Below are positions 28,001 to 43,000 of a DNA stretch of 64,000 nt, piece after piece. The stretch comes from Apostichopus japonicus (Eukaryota > Echinodermata > Holothuroidea > Aspidochirotida > Stichopodidae), in NCBI RefSeq assembly GCF_037975245.1, contig NC_092569.1:3175001-3239000 (forward strand), in the 5' to 3' direction. The notes under the pieces are model-generated. The model saw nothing but the letters and a program-made list of their open reading frames with translations, was not told where the DNA came from and searched no databases. The first letter of the stretch is position 1, and every line of letters begins with the position of its first letter. A program made the position numbers and the translations under genes.

Positions 28001-31000
28001 CCTGAAAATCCACAAACATATGACAAGTTGCTTGGATAAGCTGAAACAGTCTATTCTGGCAAGAAAGGTGATTTGTAAAGAAGCTTTCATGATATTACTT
28101 GAACTGTCCAGTAAGACCAATGGCAAAGTCCTTCTAAATCAAGTTTCATTTTGACGTCACCTTACCTTTCACATCTGTCACCTTGGTAACCCATCGGACA
28201 TCGATCGCATATGTAACCACCACTCCCTTCATCGGCGACACATGTCGGACTGAAGCTGAACACAGGAAAGAAAATAATCATAACTAGACAAAACTATTTA
28301 ATAGAAAGGAACAAAAATTTAGTCTTATCAATGTCACCCTTCCATTCAATCCAAAGATAAGACCCACATATGATGTAACATAATTTATACATAACAGGTA
28401 TTTAAGTTGTAAGAAATCAAAGTTTTACCATGAATTACAAAGAAAAAAATTACATAAGACAGACTTCTGAGTGTTGAACAGTTTACAGTTGTCTGTTCCA
28501 TTGTAGTTACCATGCCAACAGAAAAATTAGAAAGAAGATATTGACACATACAGATCTTCAACATCATGAGAAAATGTGTTTATTTTCAAAGCATTCATTA
28601 CATTTAACCTATACCTATATTAATTTAATAGTAGTTGTACCTAAGCCTTACTTCATTTACATATAAAACCTTTAAACTGAAGTTTGTTTGTCATTAAGTA
28701 ATCATGCTAATTACCATCTGATTATAAATCACTTTGAATGAAAAGGGGTTTACTTAATAACATTTGTCCTTTCCATAAAATTGAAAGATAAATTTGATTT
28801 GGTAAGTCAATGGGGTATCTTTGCCAATTCATCAAAGTGTGAGGAAAAGATATCTTCAAACTTACTTGTTAGGCCGCTCTACAAGCGGGCAAGCACACCG
28901 CAGACAGTCGGCGGGAGAACCATTTGTAGCATTACCATAGTGACCAGATGCACAAAACTCACAGTGGGGACCATGTGTATCATGCTGACAATTCTGGAAA
29001 GACAAAGTTATTTCGGTTAGACAACTTGCTGAGAATATTAAGTGGATTATCCCAGAATGATCGCACCACTGTATAATCCCAGAATAAACACTGCACTAGG
29101 TATTCCCAGAATACTATCTGCAATACAGACATCTCATGTTCCTCTCTCCCTCCCCTTTCATAAGTTCAAATCCTCCATGCCCTCCCACCCCCCCCCCTGT
29201 CTCCCCCTCCACAAAAAATATATATTTAGGTCTTTAAATTACATCAATGACATCTCTCCTATGAAGGTCACCGAACACCTAACCCATCTCGGCTTCAAAA
29301 AAAGGAGGGAAACGGAGAGAATGTCTTTACCACACATTCACCAGTGTAATCATCACAGGTACTGGAGTGGCCATGGCAACTGCAGACTTCACAATCACCT
29401 CCATAGATGATACCCCCTGACCGTCTGAAACCATCTTTACAGCTCTGAATAAAGAGAACAGTAGAGATTTGGGGTAAATCACAGGAGAGTAACAAGAAAA
29501 ATAGGGTAAATCACAGGAAAGGAACATCAAATATAGGAAAAATGACAGGAAAGTAACATTAAACTCAACTTAACATTTGTTTTATCAGTTCAAAGAACCT
29601 TAACAATCTTCTTCCTGCCACAATTGACCAAAATATGAGATATGATTTTAAGACTTCAAAGAAAGTTCCCCGGAAATCCTCCTCTTACAATACCCACCCA
29701 ACCCCCCCCCCCCACCCATTCTGCACTTTCCCCTTTTCTCCTTATACTACCTACCACTCAACCAATATAAAAAAACACTAAATTTACATTGGTTTGAAAC
29801 AGGAAAGAAATTACTGACTCGAACAGGCTTCAAAGCAGTGTGACTTCCTGTACTCTAACAACTGAGCTATCCAACACTTAGTTTTTTGTGACAATTCTCA
29901 TTTAAGCTTGTCCTGTTCATGACTCACTTTTAATTAACAAAAAATTGTTGTCATTTTAAATAATGTGTAAAAGTAAGTTGGCCTGACGTTTCAATCCTAG
30001 CAGGATCTTCTTCAGAGGCTAACATGACATGTAACAGTAACAGAAAAATGTCATTTTTAATAAGTCTGATTTGTTGACTCACTTCACATGATAATCCTTC
30101 ATAAGTGGAAGGACAAGAGCATTCCTCTACAGTCTTCAATAACTCCGGAGATCGGCTGTCCTCCACTACCACCTCCATCTTGACATCTTTCAGTCTGATA
30201 GTGACAAACAAAAAATCAGTCTAAGGGCTTTGAGGAAATGGTGAAAGAATTAAATTACAACTTTAAGAATGATTCAGGGTTTTGTGTCCCCCATTTTCCA
30301 ACGACCTGGCTGTTTGTCTGCACTACCTGTAAAATGTTATCTAGCAAACACTGATGCCATAGGTACAAGTTTGTGGAGCTAGATAAATATTCAGTGGTAT
30401 TGAATTTGCCCTTCTTTGAAGGCACCTGTATATGTTTATAAACCTGATCTGTGAAGTTGAATGAAACCCTGACTCCTGCTTTAAACAGTTAAAGGCACTT
30501 AGAACAGTTCCTCTTTGTTATCAACATTATTGTGTATGTTCATTAGCCTGATTTGTGAAGATGACTGAAATTTTGACTCCTGCTTTAAACAGTTAAAGGA
30601 GCTTAGAACAGTTCCTATTTGATATTGACTTTAATGTGTATGTTCATAAACCTGATCTGTGAAGTTGAATGAAACCTTGACTCCTGCTTTAAACAGTTAA
30701 AGGAGCTTAGAACATGTTCCTGTTTGATATTGACATTATTGTGTATATTCATTAGCCTGATTTGTGAAGATGACTGAAACCTTGACTCCTGCTTTAAACA
30801 GTTAAAGGAGCTTAGAACATGATCCTGTTTGATATCAACATCATTGTGTATATTCATTAGCCTGATCTGTGAAGTTGAATGAAACATTGACTCCTGCTTT
30901 AAACAGTTAAAGGAGCTTTGAACAGTTCCTGTTTGACATCCACATCATTGTGTTTGTTCATTAGCCTGATCTGTGAAGTTGAATGAAACATGGACTCCTG

Positions 31001-34000
31001 CTTTAAACAGTTAAAGGAGCTTAGAACATGTTCCTGTTTCACTCTGTCATTGTTTTGTTTGCCTCTCAGCATGATTCTTGAAGCTGAATGTCAAATATAG
31101 AAAACCAAGAGTGTGTTCCAAAATAATTGTTAATTCTTAATCAGAGAGAATCTGTTTTTGAAGAGATAACACGTATAAAAATAATCTAAAACGAGACCAT
31201 GTATGGTGTAATGAAGCTTAGAAAGTATCATAAAAACTTACAAGACAGATATCTGAGGTGGATATTGCAGGGCACCAATCAGAAATCTTCTTACACCCCT
31301 TATGACATTCATGAACTCTGCCTGGTCTACTGGTGTCCCGTTCGGAGGACCCGGGGTACCCTCTAAGGGGTTAACACTCCTTGGTATATGATGCCAACTA
31401 TCCTCTGTCATGAAAAGAGTGATGGTATCTTCTCGCTTGACTGGGTTACGAGAAAACCACCTGGCTATGCGAGTGTTATGTCCCTGTAAGGTTAATAATT
31501 GCATGAGATATTTACTGGAATTAAAAGGGAGGGTAAAAAACATTTTGAGCTATGAATAAATAGATGTCCAGTTAGTTTTAGTAGCATTCTCAAGCTTGCA
31601 AATTTGCAAACCCTTATGTTGTCAAGAGGAATCAATATTTTTTTATTTTTTTATATTTTCTGTGATGAAAATCATGGCCCTAATTTTCAAAAACCTCAGG
31701 CTGCCTAATTAGACACCGAACACAGTGTGCAAGTTGGAACTGTTTCCTAAATGTCGGCCAGTTGGTACTTCTGCTGTACAAGTATATTTTATGCAAGCAG
31801 TAGCTATAAATGTATAGAAAAACACTCCATTATTTTAAATTAAACATTTCACAATGTAATCTTCTCCCCTAACTTACCCAGCCAGCCAATTCTTCTCTCA
31901 TACTGCCTAATGTGACATCTACAATGATAACACTTTCTTGTTGTTTATTTAACTTATTCAATAATATGTTTACACTGTACATAGAGAGCGTGGTGGCCAA
32001 TTGGCTAAGGCGTCGGACTCGTGATCCAAGGATTGCTGGTTCGATTCATGCCTAGTTCATTACATTGTGTCCTTGGGCAAGATGTTTTATCTCACTTGCC
32101 CCTCTCCACCCAGGAGTTAAATGGGTACCTGTGAGGTATCTTGTCATTGGGGGCAGTAAATAACTGCTGCCTACTAGAGGGATTGTCTCTGGGACAGGTT
32201 ATCTATGACCAGGGGTAATATAACGTCTGTAAAGCGCTTTGAGACCTATCATTGGTGTAAAGCGCTATATAAAAATCAAATATTAATATTATTATATTGC
32301 TATGGAAAAAAAATAAAAAAAAAAAAATTCAAAAATTCAAATCAAAAAGACATAAAATGTTGATATTCACCTCTAGTATCAGAACTACTTTTCTTGTTAT
32401 GTTTGATGCCGGAATGTCATAATTTGTTCTCCATGACAGTGTGAACTGGAAGATACCTCCGTAAGATGTTAGCTACAGAAAAAAAAAAACGATATCAAAA
32501 TATGAGAGAAATACAAACAAAAAATATCACATTGGTTCTATCATCGCTAACCTGATAATCAACAGGCACTTTGTCAAACATTGTTACCATCAAAAAAAGG
32601 AATAAGCATCCTTTTAACTAGAGCACCAATGGTGCAGAAGCTCATACCTTTTCGAGCTCAAAAATGTAGGGCCCACAAAACTTTATGGCCCACCACATTT
32701 CAGGCCATTTTTCAGATTCCACAAATTTTGGGCCCATGAGGGATAACCCCCCCCCCCCCTCCGTTAGCAGAACCCTGGCCACACCACTGGCTATAATTCC
32801 TATTTTCCCCCTTTAAATCCTATTTTACCCACTCTCTCAAACAATACCACTGACCTACCCTATTAAACTTTCTCCCCTCTACCAGAGCAGACCTGAAGCA
32901 CTCCTTGCCAAAATTTTGGCTGGCTGCCTACATACCTCAAGCTCAAAGACTTCTAAGAATCGGCAAGTGCTGATTGGCTATAGGGCTCTCATGCTTACAG
33001 TTCAACAGTTAATAACAACTCCCAGTCCTGCTTTAATTCCACTAACAGCCTCTGCAGAGCTTAACCACAAATGTAAACAAACACTGCAGAGACTGGGAGA
33101 CAAATTAAAGGAGCTTTGGCAAAAGGTGAAGGCTCAGATTTTTTTAAACAATGGGGATTAATTGTAATTAATTAACTTTTGACCAAAAATTATTAGGCAT
33201 CACCTTATTCATACACAATATAACAATCATCAGTTCAACTTTGAATATGATCCATCAAAATCTTGAGGAGATTGAGATATTTGAAAATATTACAAAGAAT
33301 GACCCCCGATGACCCCCTAAATGACATTTGACCTCAATTTTCCAAACACCCCTCGTAACTCTCCTCCCGAGGAACATTGTGACCAAGTTTCATTATAACT
33401 GGCCATACACTGTACGAACAGGAGCAATTTGAAAATATAGGGCCGCGGCCCGGGCCACAAAAGACCCCTAGTTGATCTTTGATCTCAAATTCATGAACAC
33501 CCTGAAGGTAGAACTACCATAGTACTATCGTGACAAACCCTCAACATTGTACCATGGAATCTGTAGGAGAAGAAGCATTTTGCGTATTTCCACAAAATGG
33601 CCCATTACGGCCCACAGGTGACCTTTGACCCCAAATTTCAGACCATCTCTGATGGCCCTATACCCAATGGTCCTAGTGTCCAAGTTTCATGAAATTCCTT
33701 CAAACACTGTGCGAGTGGGAGCGGTTTTACCAATTGTTGACGGATAGAGTGATAGAGTGATGGACGCTGCACTGTAACAATAGCTCACACCAGCATGCTG
33801 GTATGAGCTAAAAAATAGCACAAAACTAAATGATTTTTGTCATTTTCCAAGGAAAGAACATGTGATCTGCAATTATCTGTTCTTGATTTCTCGACTATCA
33901 TTGGGGTTAGAGAGTTCTATTCTACAGCGGAAAAAAGCATAAGGTCTGTGAAGATGAAAATCTGGATAATATCCCTCATTGATCATCTTTCACAGTTACG

Positions 34001-37000
34001 ACCGAGTTAAAAGCAAAATGGACCATTTGAGAATTATCACAAGGGGCATTGCCCTTCCGTGTTAACGTCTCAAATAGCTGCTGAGGACCAACCGTGAAGT
34101 TCATAACAAAGAAAGGTCAATATTACATGAAAGACAGACATTTTGGAATGACACTCCAATTTAAAGTAAGGACGGCAGAGTTTGGACTAGCCTTTACTTC
34201 CAATGATGTGTGATTCTGCATTATTTCTATCAGATGTAATCTAAGGAGCACCAGTTTTAATTTTACTTCCAAACGAAGAGGAAAAAATAAAAAAAACAAT
34301 CAACTCATGTTTTTACATGCTTTGATAACAAATTAACAAATATGGTAACATATACTATTATGTCTTGTCTTAACGTCTCTTCTTTCTTTTCTTTTTTGCG
34401 CACAAATTATATCACTAAAATGCAAAATGTATTTTTTGAGACACTGCCAAGTTATTATACACCTCTTTAATAGTACAATTCTTGCGGTTAAATCCGACAA
34501 TGTGCAGGATTAACTTTCAACTTTAAAAACTTGTTTCATAATTGTAGATATTCCTGACCTATGCCCCAAGCAGACTGAGCAAAAAAATTAACCACTGACA
34601 TTGCCATAGAAACAAACCCCATGTGAGGATTTTTTTTCTCTTCAAAATCTAAAATGTAACTTTAAACTCCCCCTGATTTGTAAAATTTAATATAGTGGTC
34701 GTTCAGGTAACATGTATGTTACTACATACCTTATTATCGACGTACTCCTTCGGGGCCATAAAATAATACTCTTGAGATGCTAGTTCCTGGGATATGGTTT
34801 CATGATCTGCTAGAATTGCATAAGTGGATATCCTCCTGGGATATGCATATCCCATCATATCCAGCCTTGTCAGAAACCAATTATCCATCTTCCTGATCTG
34901 CAAAAGAAGTATCATATCCACAAAAGATGATGTGTTAGATTTTGTTGTAGGTACACCCAAGTTTCGGACTTGAAAAGATATCTTACAATGACCAGATACT
35001 GGTCCAATTCCCATCTTCATATTTTGTTCCATCGGTGAGATGAGCCAAAAAAAAATTGAAATGGGTCAGCCCAAACCATGAGCAAAGTTATTAGAGGGCG
35101 CTGTCATATTGGTCCTATCTAGTTCAGTGAAAATTGACAAACTTAAAACTCTACAGACGTTGCTATGAGATGTATTACCAGCGATAAAGAGTCACCGGTA
35201 GTATCAAGAGCCACTAGCAGTATCAAGAGTCACTGGCAGTAACAAGTCACCGGCAGCATCAAGAGTCACCGGCAGTATCAAGAGTCACCGGCAGTATCAA
35301 GAGTCACCGGCAGTATCAAGATTCACCAGCAGTATCAAGAGTCACCGGCAGCATCAAGATTCACCAGCAGTATCAAGAGTCACCGGCAGTATCAAGAGTC
35401 ACCGGCAGTATCAAGAGTCACCGGCAGCATCAAGATTCACCAGCAGTATCAAGAGTCACCGGCAGTATCAAGAGTCACCGGCAGTATCAAGAGTCACCGG
35501 CAGTATCAAGAGTCACCGGCAGTATCAAGATTCACCAGCAGTATCAAGAGTCACCGGCAGTATCAAGATTCACCAGCAGTATCGAGAGTCACCGGCAGTA
35601 TCAAGATTCACCAGCAGTATCGAGAGTCACCGGCAGTATCGAGAATCACCGGCCGTATCGAGAGTCACCAGCAGTATCGAGAATCACCGGCATTATCGAG
35701 AATCACCGGCAGTATCGAGAGTCACCGGCAGTATCGAGAATCACCGGCAGCATCGATAGTCCCTAGCGGCATTGAGAGCCACCGGCAGTATCGAGAATCA
35801 CCGGCAGTATCAAGAGTCACCGGCAGTATCAAGATTCACCGGCAGTATCAAGATTCACCAGCAGTATCAAGATTCACCAGCAGTATCGAGAGTCACCGGC
35901 ATTATCGAGAGTCACCGGCAGTATCGAGAGTCACCGGCAGTATCGAGAGTCACCGGCAGTATCAAGAGTCACCGGCAGCATCAAGAGTCACCGGCAGCAT
36001 TGAGAGCCACCGGCAGTATCGAGAGCCACCGGCAGTATCGAGAGCCACCGGCAGTATCAAGAGCCACCGGCAGTATCAAGAGCCACGGCACATGAGAGTC
36101 ACCGGCAGCATCGAGAGTCACCGGCAGTGTCGAGAATCACCGGGGGTATCGAGAGTCACCAGCTGTATCAAGAGTCACCGGCAGTATCGAGAGTCACCCG
36201 CAGTATCGAGAGTCACCCGCAGTATCGAGAGTCACCGGCAGTATCAAGAGTCACAGGCAGTATCAAGAGTCACCGGCAGTATCGAGACCACCATGGTGGT
36301 ACTGTAAGGTGATCATTAGAAGTATTTACTTACAAGTTCCTTTGTAACTGAGTGAGTCAAACTGTTTTAACCACATCGACTGGTGTTTTCATGAAACATG
36401 CTTTCTGTTTGGCAAAACTGCAGAAGTGAAACCTTGAACTAGTCAACTATCCAGCATATTATCTGTATACAAGTTCATCGGGAGTGTTTGCAAGCTCCAG
36501 AGTGCTTTCACACTTACATCTTATTGTGATCTGGAGATCTGTAACCAGTCACACACATTGGGACAAACAGCCGCAGATATTGCCCAGTGAAGACCTTACA
36601 CAACAGCGCCCTCTATTCAAATGCTGCAGAGCTCCCCATTTATCCATTTTATTCGGATAAACACAATGTACGGAACATACAAGATAATTCTAACAGATAA
36701 GCAAAGGTACACAATCTGCCGTCACATCCTTCTTACCATGGCAACACAGGATTTGAAATTAACCTTTTTTTTTGTTTTGTTATTTCCCCAGTCAGACACA
36801 TCAGCAACATCACAACAGCAACTTTACTAAAGTCCATTGTCTTTAAATATAAATATGACACTGCGGCTGAAGCAACATTACGAAAGTCCATTGTTTTTTA
36901 AAGTAAACGTGACCTGTGTAAAGGGTCCTGGAACTGTTTAATAATAATAGGTGTTCCCAATCCTAGCTTTCATTTTCTTTTCACTTATCAGGATGGAAGC

Positions 37001-40000
37001 TGTTATGATCAAAATCTGAAAATTATAAGCAATGATGACCTGAGGATACTTTTTGAGCGCTAGAAGGATTACTCTGAAGCATTAAAAATGACAAATGGCA
37101 GTACTTACTGAAGGAAATCATCGCATATTAAAAATTGTAATGAATGAACTGTCACTATAAATCTGACATTACAAGTACCTTTAATTACAACAAGTGTTCT
37201 TGTTTCAATTATACTATTCTATAATTGTAAAATTATAAAAACCACACATGGATATTTTTCATTTTGAAGTTTACACATCTACATGCTGAGACTTCATGTC
37301 ACCATTCTCTACAAGCCAGACAATCTCCAATTTCTCACCCCACCCCCCTCCCCCCCCAAATCCCTTATACCTGCCTTCATTTAGAGTATGGTAGACTGTC
37401 CTACATTAATTTACTACTGTATATTTCACAGGTTTATTCAGCACCTATACAAGTAAATTATTCCTACATTTGCTCATCAAACTTCTTAAATCCACTAACC
37501 TTTTCAATAGGCCACGGTACACTGGTGCAATGGGTGGTGACGCCAAAGCAGAAGCACGCCGTGCAGCCGAGTGGGTCTCGTTCATTCAAATTGAAAGTAC
37601 CATCCACGCATCTATCGCAAAAGTCCCCCTCGACATTGGGCTGTTGATAAGAATTGCCAGGTCATCATCAACATCGCAAATGACATATCGTCATTGATAG
37701 ATTATTCATTCATACTTAGTAAAGATTCCTAAATCCTATTGGTCCATTCAGGTCAGCTGACCGTGGTTAATCCTGTGAGTAACGCACGGTAAAATTACGG
37801 GGCATCACTTTAATAAATCTTTGGTTATATGTAACCAAAAATGTTTTGTTTTATGATTTTTCCCCCACACAAATGGTAGTGTATGAATGAACGGGGTTAA
37901 TCAACGGTCTAGCGTGGGTTACTCACATGATTAATGCACTCCGGGTGTTAATGCTATCGCTGGATGCACTCGGGCTCCGCCCTCGTGCATCGCTTGCATT
38001 ATCCCCCGATCGTTGACCGTTGATTAACCCCTTATTAATACAACGATGCAATAGTGGCATCGTGAGCCACGTCTGGCCCCAAAGAAAATATGTCACTGGC
38101 ACCATATTCTTTACTCTCCCCTGATCCAAGGCTGTACCATTCCCCAACCCCCCCCCCCCCCACGCCTCCTCACTCTGTTATCGGGCCTGATGATGAATCA
38201 TCATCATTAGATACATAGATATGTCACCATCAACATGTCAACAATTAACCACACATCATTGGCATATCACCCTTAACACAGTAATACAATACATGGAACT
38301 ATAAATTTTACATTCATCTATGTCACATGATTTATGCCACCTCACTGACATGTGTTTAGTAACTATGCATTATCATCAACACACTATCGCTGCAACATAT
38401 CAGTAAATACACCATCACCATTATCCCCCCCAGTGACAAGTGAGTCATCTACAGTTCAAATGTCAGTCTATTCATCGTACATCATTTTGAAGAGGTGAAA
38501 GGCACTGGTATACTACTACTACATACACATAGAGATCATTCAAGAAATGGATAAATGAGAAGAGGGTAAAATTACAATAAAGAAAGGTGAATACTGCACC
38601 CTCATCCACATCATCATTACTCCACAATTACCCCCCCCCCACCCCCCCGCTCACAAGAACATATCCATCCACTGGATACAAATGACCAAAAGAATCACCA
38701 AACAGTCATCTTGTGCGAAAACACTTATTATCTACGAGAGCAAATGTATCCAAATGTGATGACGGTTAAGCTGACATATTAACATTCTGACCTCACCTTA
38801 CAGACACATGGACCTTCACATGGATCCTCGTTAACGCTGCCCGCAGCATTACAAGGACACGGCTGGCAATGTGGGTAACCACGGTAACCTCTTGCACATC
38901 GGTTGCACTTCATCCCACTGTATCCCTCTTTACAGGCACAGCTTCCAGGCATCTGTAACAGCAAAGTACATCAAGGCTCTCACAGTTGAAGAAAATTATT
39001 TTTTTAAATTATTCTTTAAATGGTTAATTTAAACCCCAGTTCCACATCTTTCCCTCACTACAGTTTGTAAGGGCATAAGGAGCCATTTTTAGCAAAATTT
39101 CATGACTGATTTTGGGGACTAGAAGTGGTTACGGCTTTACTTACCACTCCAATGTCAATCTGTTTATCATCTTTGATGCAAGGGGTTGGTAAGGATGGAT
39201 CAACTGTATATGGAATGGTTCCTATGGGGTCACATCCGCACTCTGCGATGTAGAAAATGTTAACAAAAACATTAAAAAAATAATGAAACAATGCACATGA
39301 TATACGAACATTTATTATGAAAGAAAACTGCTTCCAGTAACATCATTATAACACTTTTAATAACAATGATAAGAATAACAATCAGCAGTTATTTTTACCA
39401 CGCCTTAAGCGACAACAAATGTGGAAGAAACCCCCAGGGGTTTATGGATTACAACTTACACATCGTGTGGCTTCCAATTCAACATTTTATCTCAAATTTT
39501 GAAATCTTTTCAAGTTAGAAAGTCATTTCAGATGGGAAAATCGTAGATTGCTCTTGGATGAAAAACCCACCTCACTATGACCCGGCCAGGTATTAATAGT
39601 CGAACCTGACTGGAAAATGTGATAATTTTAAATCTTTTTTTACGATGTGCTTTGAAAAGAAATTTGAGACTTACACAGGGATAGAGTCATTTCCTGCAAC
39701 AGTTCAAATTTTCTTTTAGGTGGAAAACTTTTCCCACAGGGAAGGTTTTTGGATATAACCAACCAGGAATTTTCCAGAGCAGTGTAGTCTGTGTGTGTGT
39801 GTTGTGGGAGGGGGGGGGGGGGGGGTGGTGGTATACAAGGATCTCTGTGAACTGACTAAGTGTGTTATCAATACAATTATCAATTTAATGATCAGAAGTG
39901 CCACTTACGAAAAATTAAACATGCATTTTTAAAGTGTTTAACCAGTAAACAACTCACATTTTGAAAGTGTTTAACCCTTGTTTAACAACTCACGAAAGGA

Positions 40001-43000
40001 AAACTTGGTAACACACTTGTAAGTCTTTCAATGTAAAGTAGAGTCAAATCATTACCATTTTCCAGACTTGATTCACTGTACTATCTCTATGGAAAAAATC
40101 TTGTGCAGACTTGCTTGAGTGACGCACCTTAAAGTAACTTGAGTCAAGCACTCGATACAACACCGATACCAGGTTAAGCTTACCGGTACAGGGTACTGGG
40201 TATTCTGGAAGTACCCCCTCATGCCTGTAATAGCCATCCATACAGCGTTCACAGTTGATGCCTGTAGTTTGGTCTCTGCAGTCGATGCACACGCCTCCTC
40301 CACTGTATACAGACTCAGCGTCCAGGCTCAGTCCGGCCGCTTCCACCCTTGGGTCATAATAGCAATCATCTGCATGATTGTGACAATTACAAGCTGTAGT
40401 CGACAGGAAAAAAATAGTTAAAGAAGGTACTTCTTCGGTAAATGTATAGAATTTATCATGAATTTGTAAGGAACCTACTTTATATAAGTTGATATATACT
40501 ATAGAAGTTTAATTAAACATGAATAATGCATCTTCACATATCAGACAACAAAAGACTAATAGATACATATCAAACCTCTAATCCCCCCCCCCCCCCCCCC
40601 CGCCTTCCTCCTGCATTTTAATAGACCAGGCATGATAAATTCAGGGTCACATCTCTAAAACTCAGTACCTTATAAATTTGGGGTTATATCAGTAAAAAAC
40701 ATAGTTACAACCAATATGTCACTTGTCACACTTTGGATGAACAATGTTTGATTTCTCAGCAGTCCATGAACATCAAGATTCGAGAACAATTTTACACCAA
40801 AATTTAAAGTTCATTACTATATTTTAAACAATTTTTTGCCCTTGGCCAATCCCTTGAAGTCTTTCAGAGCTTCCACATATTAATATTTAAAAAAGTGTTG
40901 ACTCGGTTAGCAATGTCGTCCACTCTCAGATGGGGTTTGAAACTGAAAGAAACACTATAATTTCAAAAGTATGCATTCAATGAATAAAGGCTAAGGGGAA
41001 TATGTGATGTGATACACAGCACAGAAGATTATGTAACTAAACTAGGGATTAATTTAATCTCACCTTTGCAGGCAAAACTCCTCTGGTGATCACCCTGCTT
41101 CCACCCTTTCTGATTGTAACCAGGACAACACTCATTACAGCTCTCACCACAAGTGTTATGCTGACAGACACAACGCATCACCTGAGAGATAAAGTTTTAT
41201 TAAAATGTGTCGTAATATCAAAATGCCCATTTTCAACTCAGATGTTCTCTCTCCTTGCATTCGTGTAAAACGTACTAATCGCCGGTTAAGTCAGACATAA
41301 AATTCTTTAAAAAGACAAAACAATTCTTACAAATGTCTGACAGCAATTTTGAGTATCCATGTGGTATTTTGATAACGGTTTGTGACTTCATCACTGCTTC
41401 AATTACAGATGAGGAGAACAACAATGATCTGACGTCGCAACTTTGATCCACAATTCAACAGTTTGCAAACAATGGGGTACGACCCAAAAGTGGGTCGCAT
41501 AAACTTTTCAGTGGGTCGACAGATTTTTCAAGGCGTCGGAAAATTGAATGTGGTTTATGGAGCGTGCCCAACAAAAGTGCATTTTCTTATTTCACCATTG
41601 TTTCTTTTTTTAGATCGAGTCCCTAGTCCAAAAAGTTTTGATGCATTCTGAGCATAGACTCTGTGGGCAGAAGGGGTGGGGGGGTGGGGGGAGCTCAGTC
41701 TGATGGGACCTGGCAGAGTACTCATGGGATACCCTTGGTTGTGGACCTAAATATTTGCACACTGCTGATTTTACATCACATAAAGATTATACTTTCTGAC
41801 TAGCTTTTCTGTTACAATTCCATGTCAGCTTTTAACTTGATAATTCTTTCACGTTCTGTTTTTGTAAGTAACTTTTCCAGAGAGCTGGAATCTCAATTTG
41901 TGCATACCATATTCGAAGTCCTTCCTTACAATTAATTATGAATTAGAAATATCAACTAATAAAGAAATTGAATATTTTAACTCAAAAACTTAGAAAGTGA
42001 AAAGTCTTACTCCCTCTGGTCACTATTCCCCTCAATGCCATCAGACAACACACTCAATTTTGAAAATTTTCCAATTTTTTATTTCCCCCCACGACCTATT
42101 TTCAAAACTTGAACAAGACTAACATTTCATCAGCCTGGAGCAAGCTAAGACACATTACCAAATCTAAACACATCGTCGGTCCCCCTGGGTGAACAGAGCC
42201 TGAGAATGGTTCCAGCGTAAACAAGACCGTTTGGAGAAGAGGAGAGTTTCATCAAATGCACAGGTGGTGTGAATGTGACATTATTAAAACACTAGCTGAA
42301 AAGCTGTAATAAAGACTGCTGTGAGTACAAAAAAGGTCTGTACCTGTCAGATGACAGCAGCTTATAGGTGTCGTCTTACCTTTCTAAATCGTTTCTCGTT
42401 CTCCGAGGGAGAGAAAGCAGACTTTTGCTTCTATCACCTTCAAAGTTTATTTTGATTAAAAAGGTGTCCCTTTAGATATATCCAGAAAAAAACAACATTG
42501 CTTTTTGCCATAACAGAACACAGACTTTATTACACAGAGGTTAAGAAGTCAAAATGTTCTATTAGGCAAAATTTCGCAAAAGACGTACAAAGAATTTTTT
42601 GTTTAATATTTAGCAAAGAGAACCAGACTTCATAAAATTTCTTCTAGATATGATGCTTAGAAATGACTTTATCAATAGACCATTCTAATTTTTTAAATTT
42701 TTCTGTTTTATTTTTATTTTCCTCTTCTTTATCTACATATATCTTGAATTGCAACAGGCTGATATTGTGAAGGAAGGGCATTGACCGGATAGGACCGGTC
42801 ACTGAGGGGTGCACAGTGTTAAAAGATTACCAGGGCATACTAGACACGGTAGAATGAGGTGCTAATGTTGTGGGGAGACAGGTAAGCGGGGAACAAAGTA
42901 AATATTGTGGTTTTCTTTTCAATTATTTTTGCAATAAGTGGGCTGGCTGCTTTCCGGTGTGTATTGTCTTTATAATTCAGAAGGAGTACATTTCTTTTAA

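Noticed and set aside
35772-36312. Open frames rich in ESPAVSR-type repeats
   Set aside because: Translation of the 19-bp minisatellite; all three frames give the same peptide pattern.
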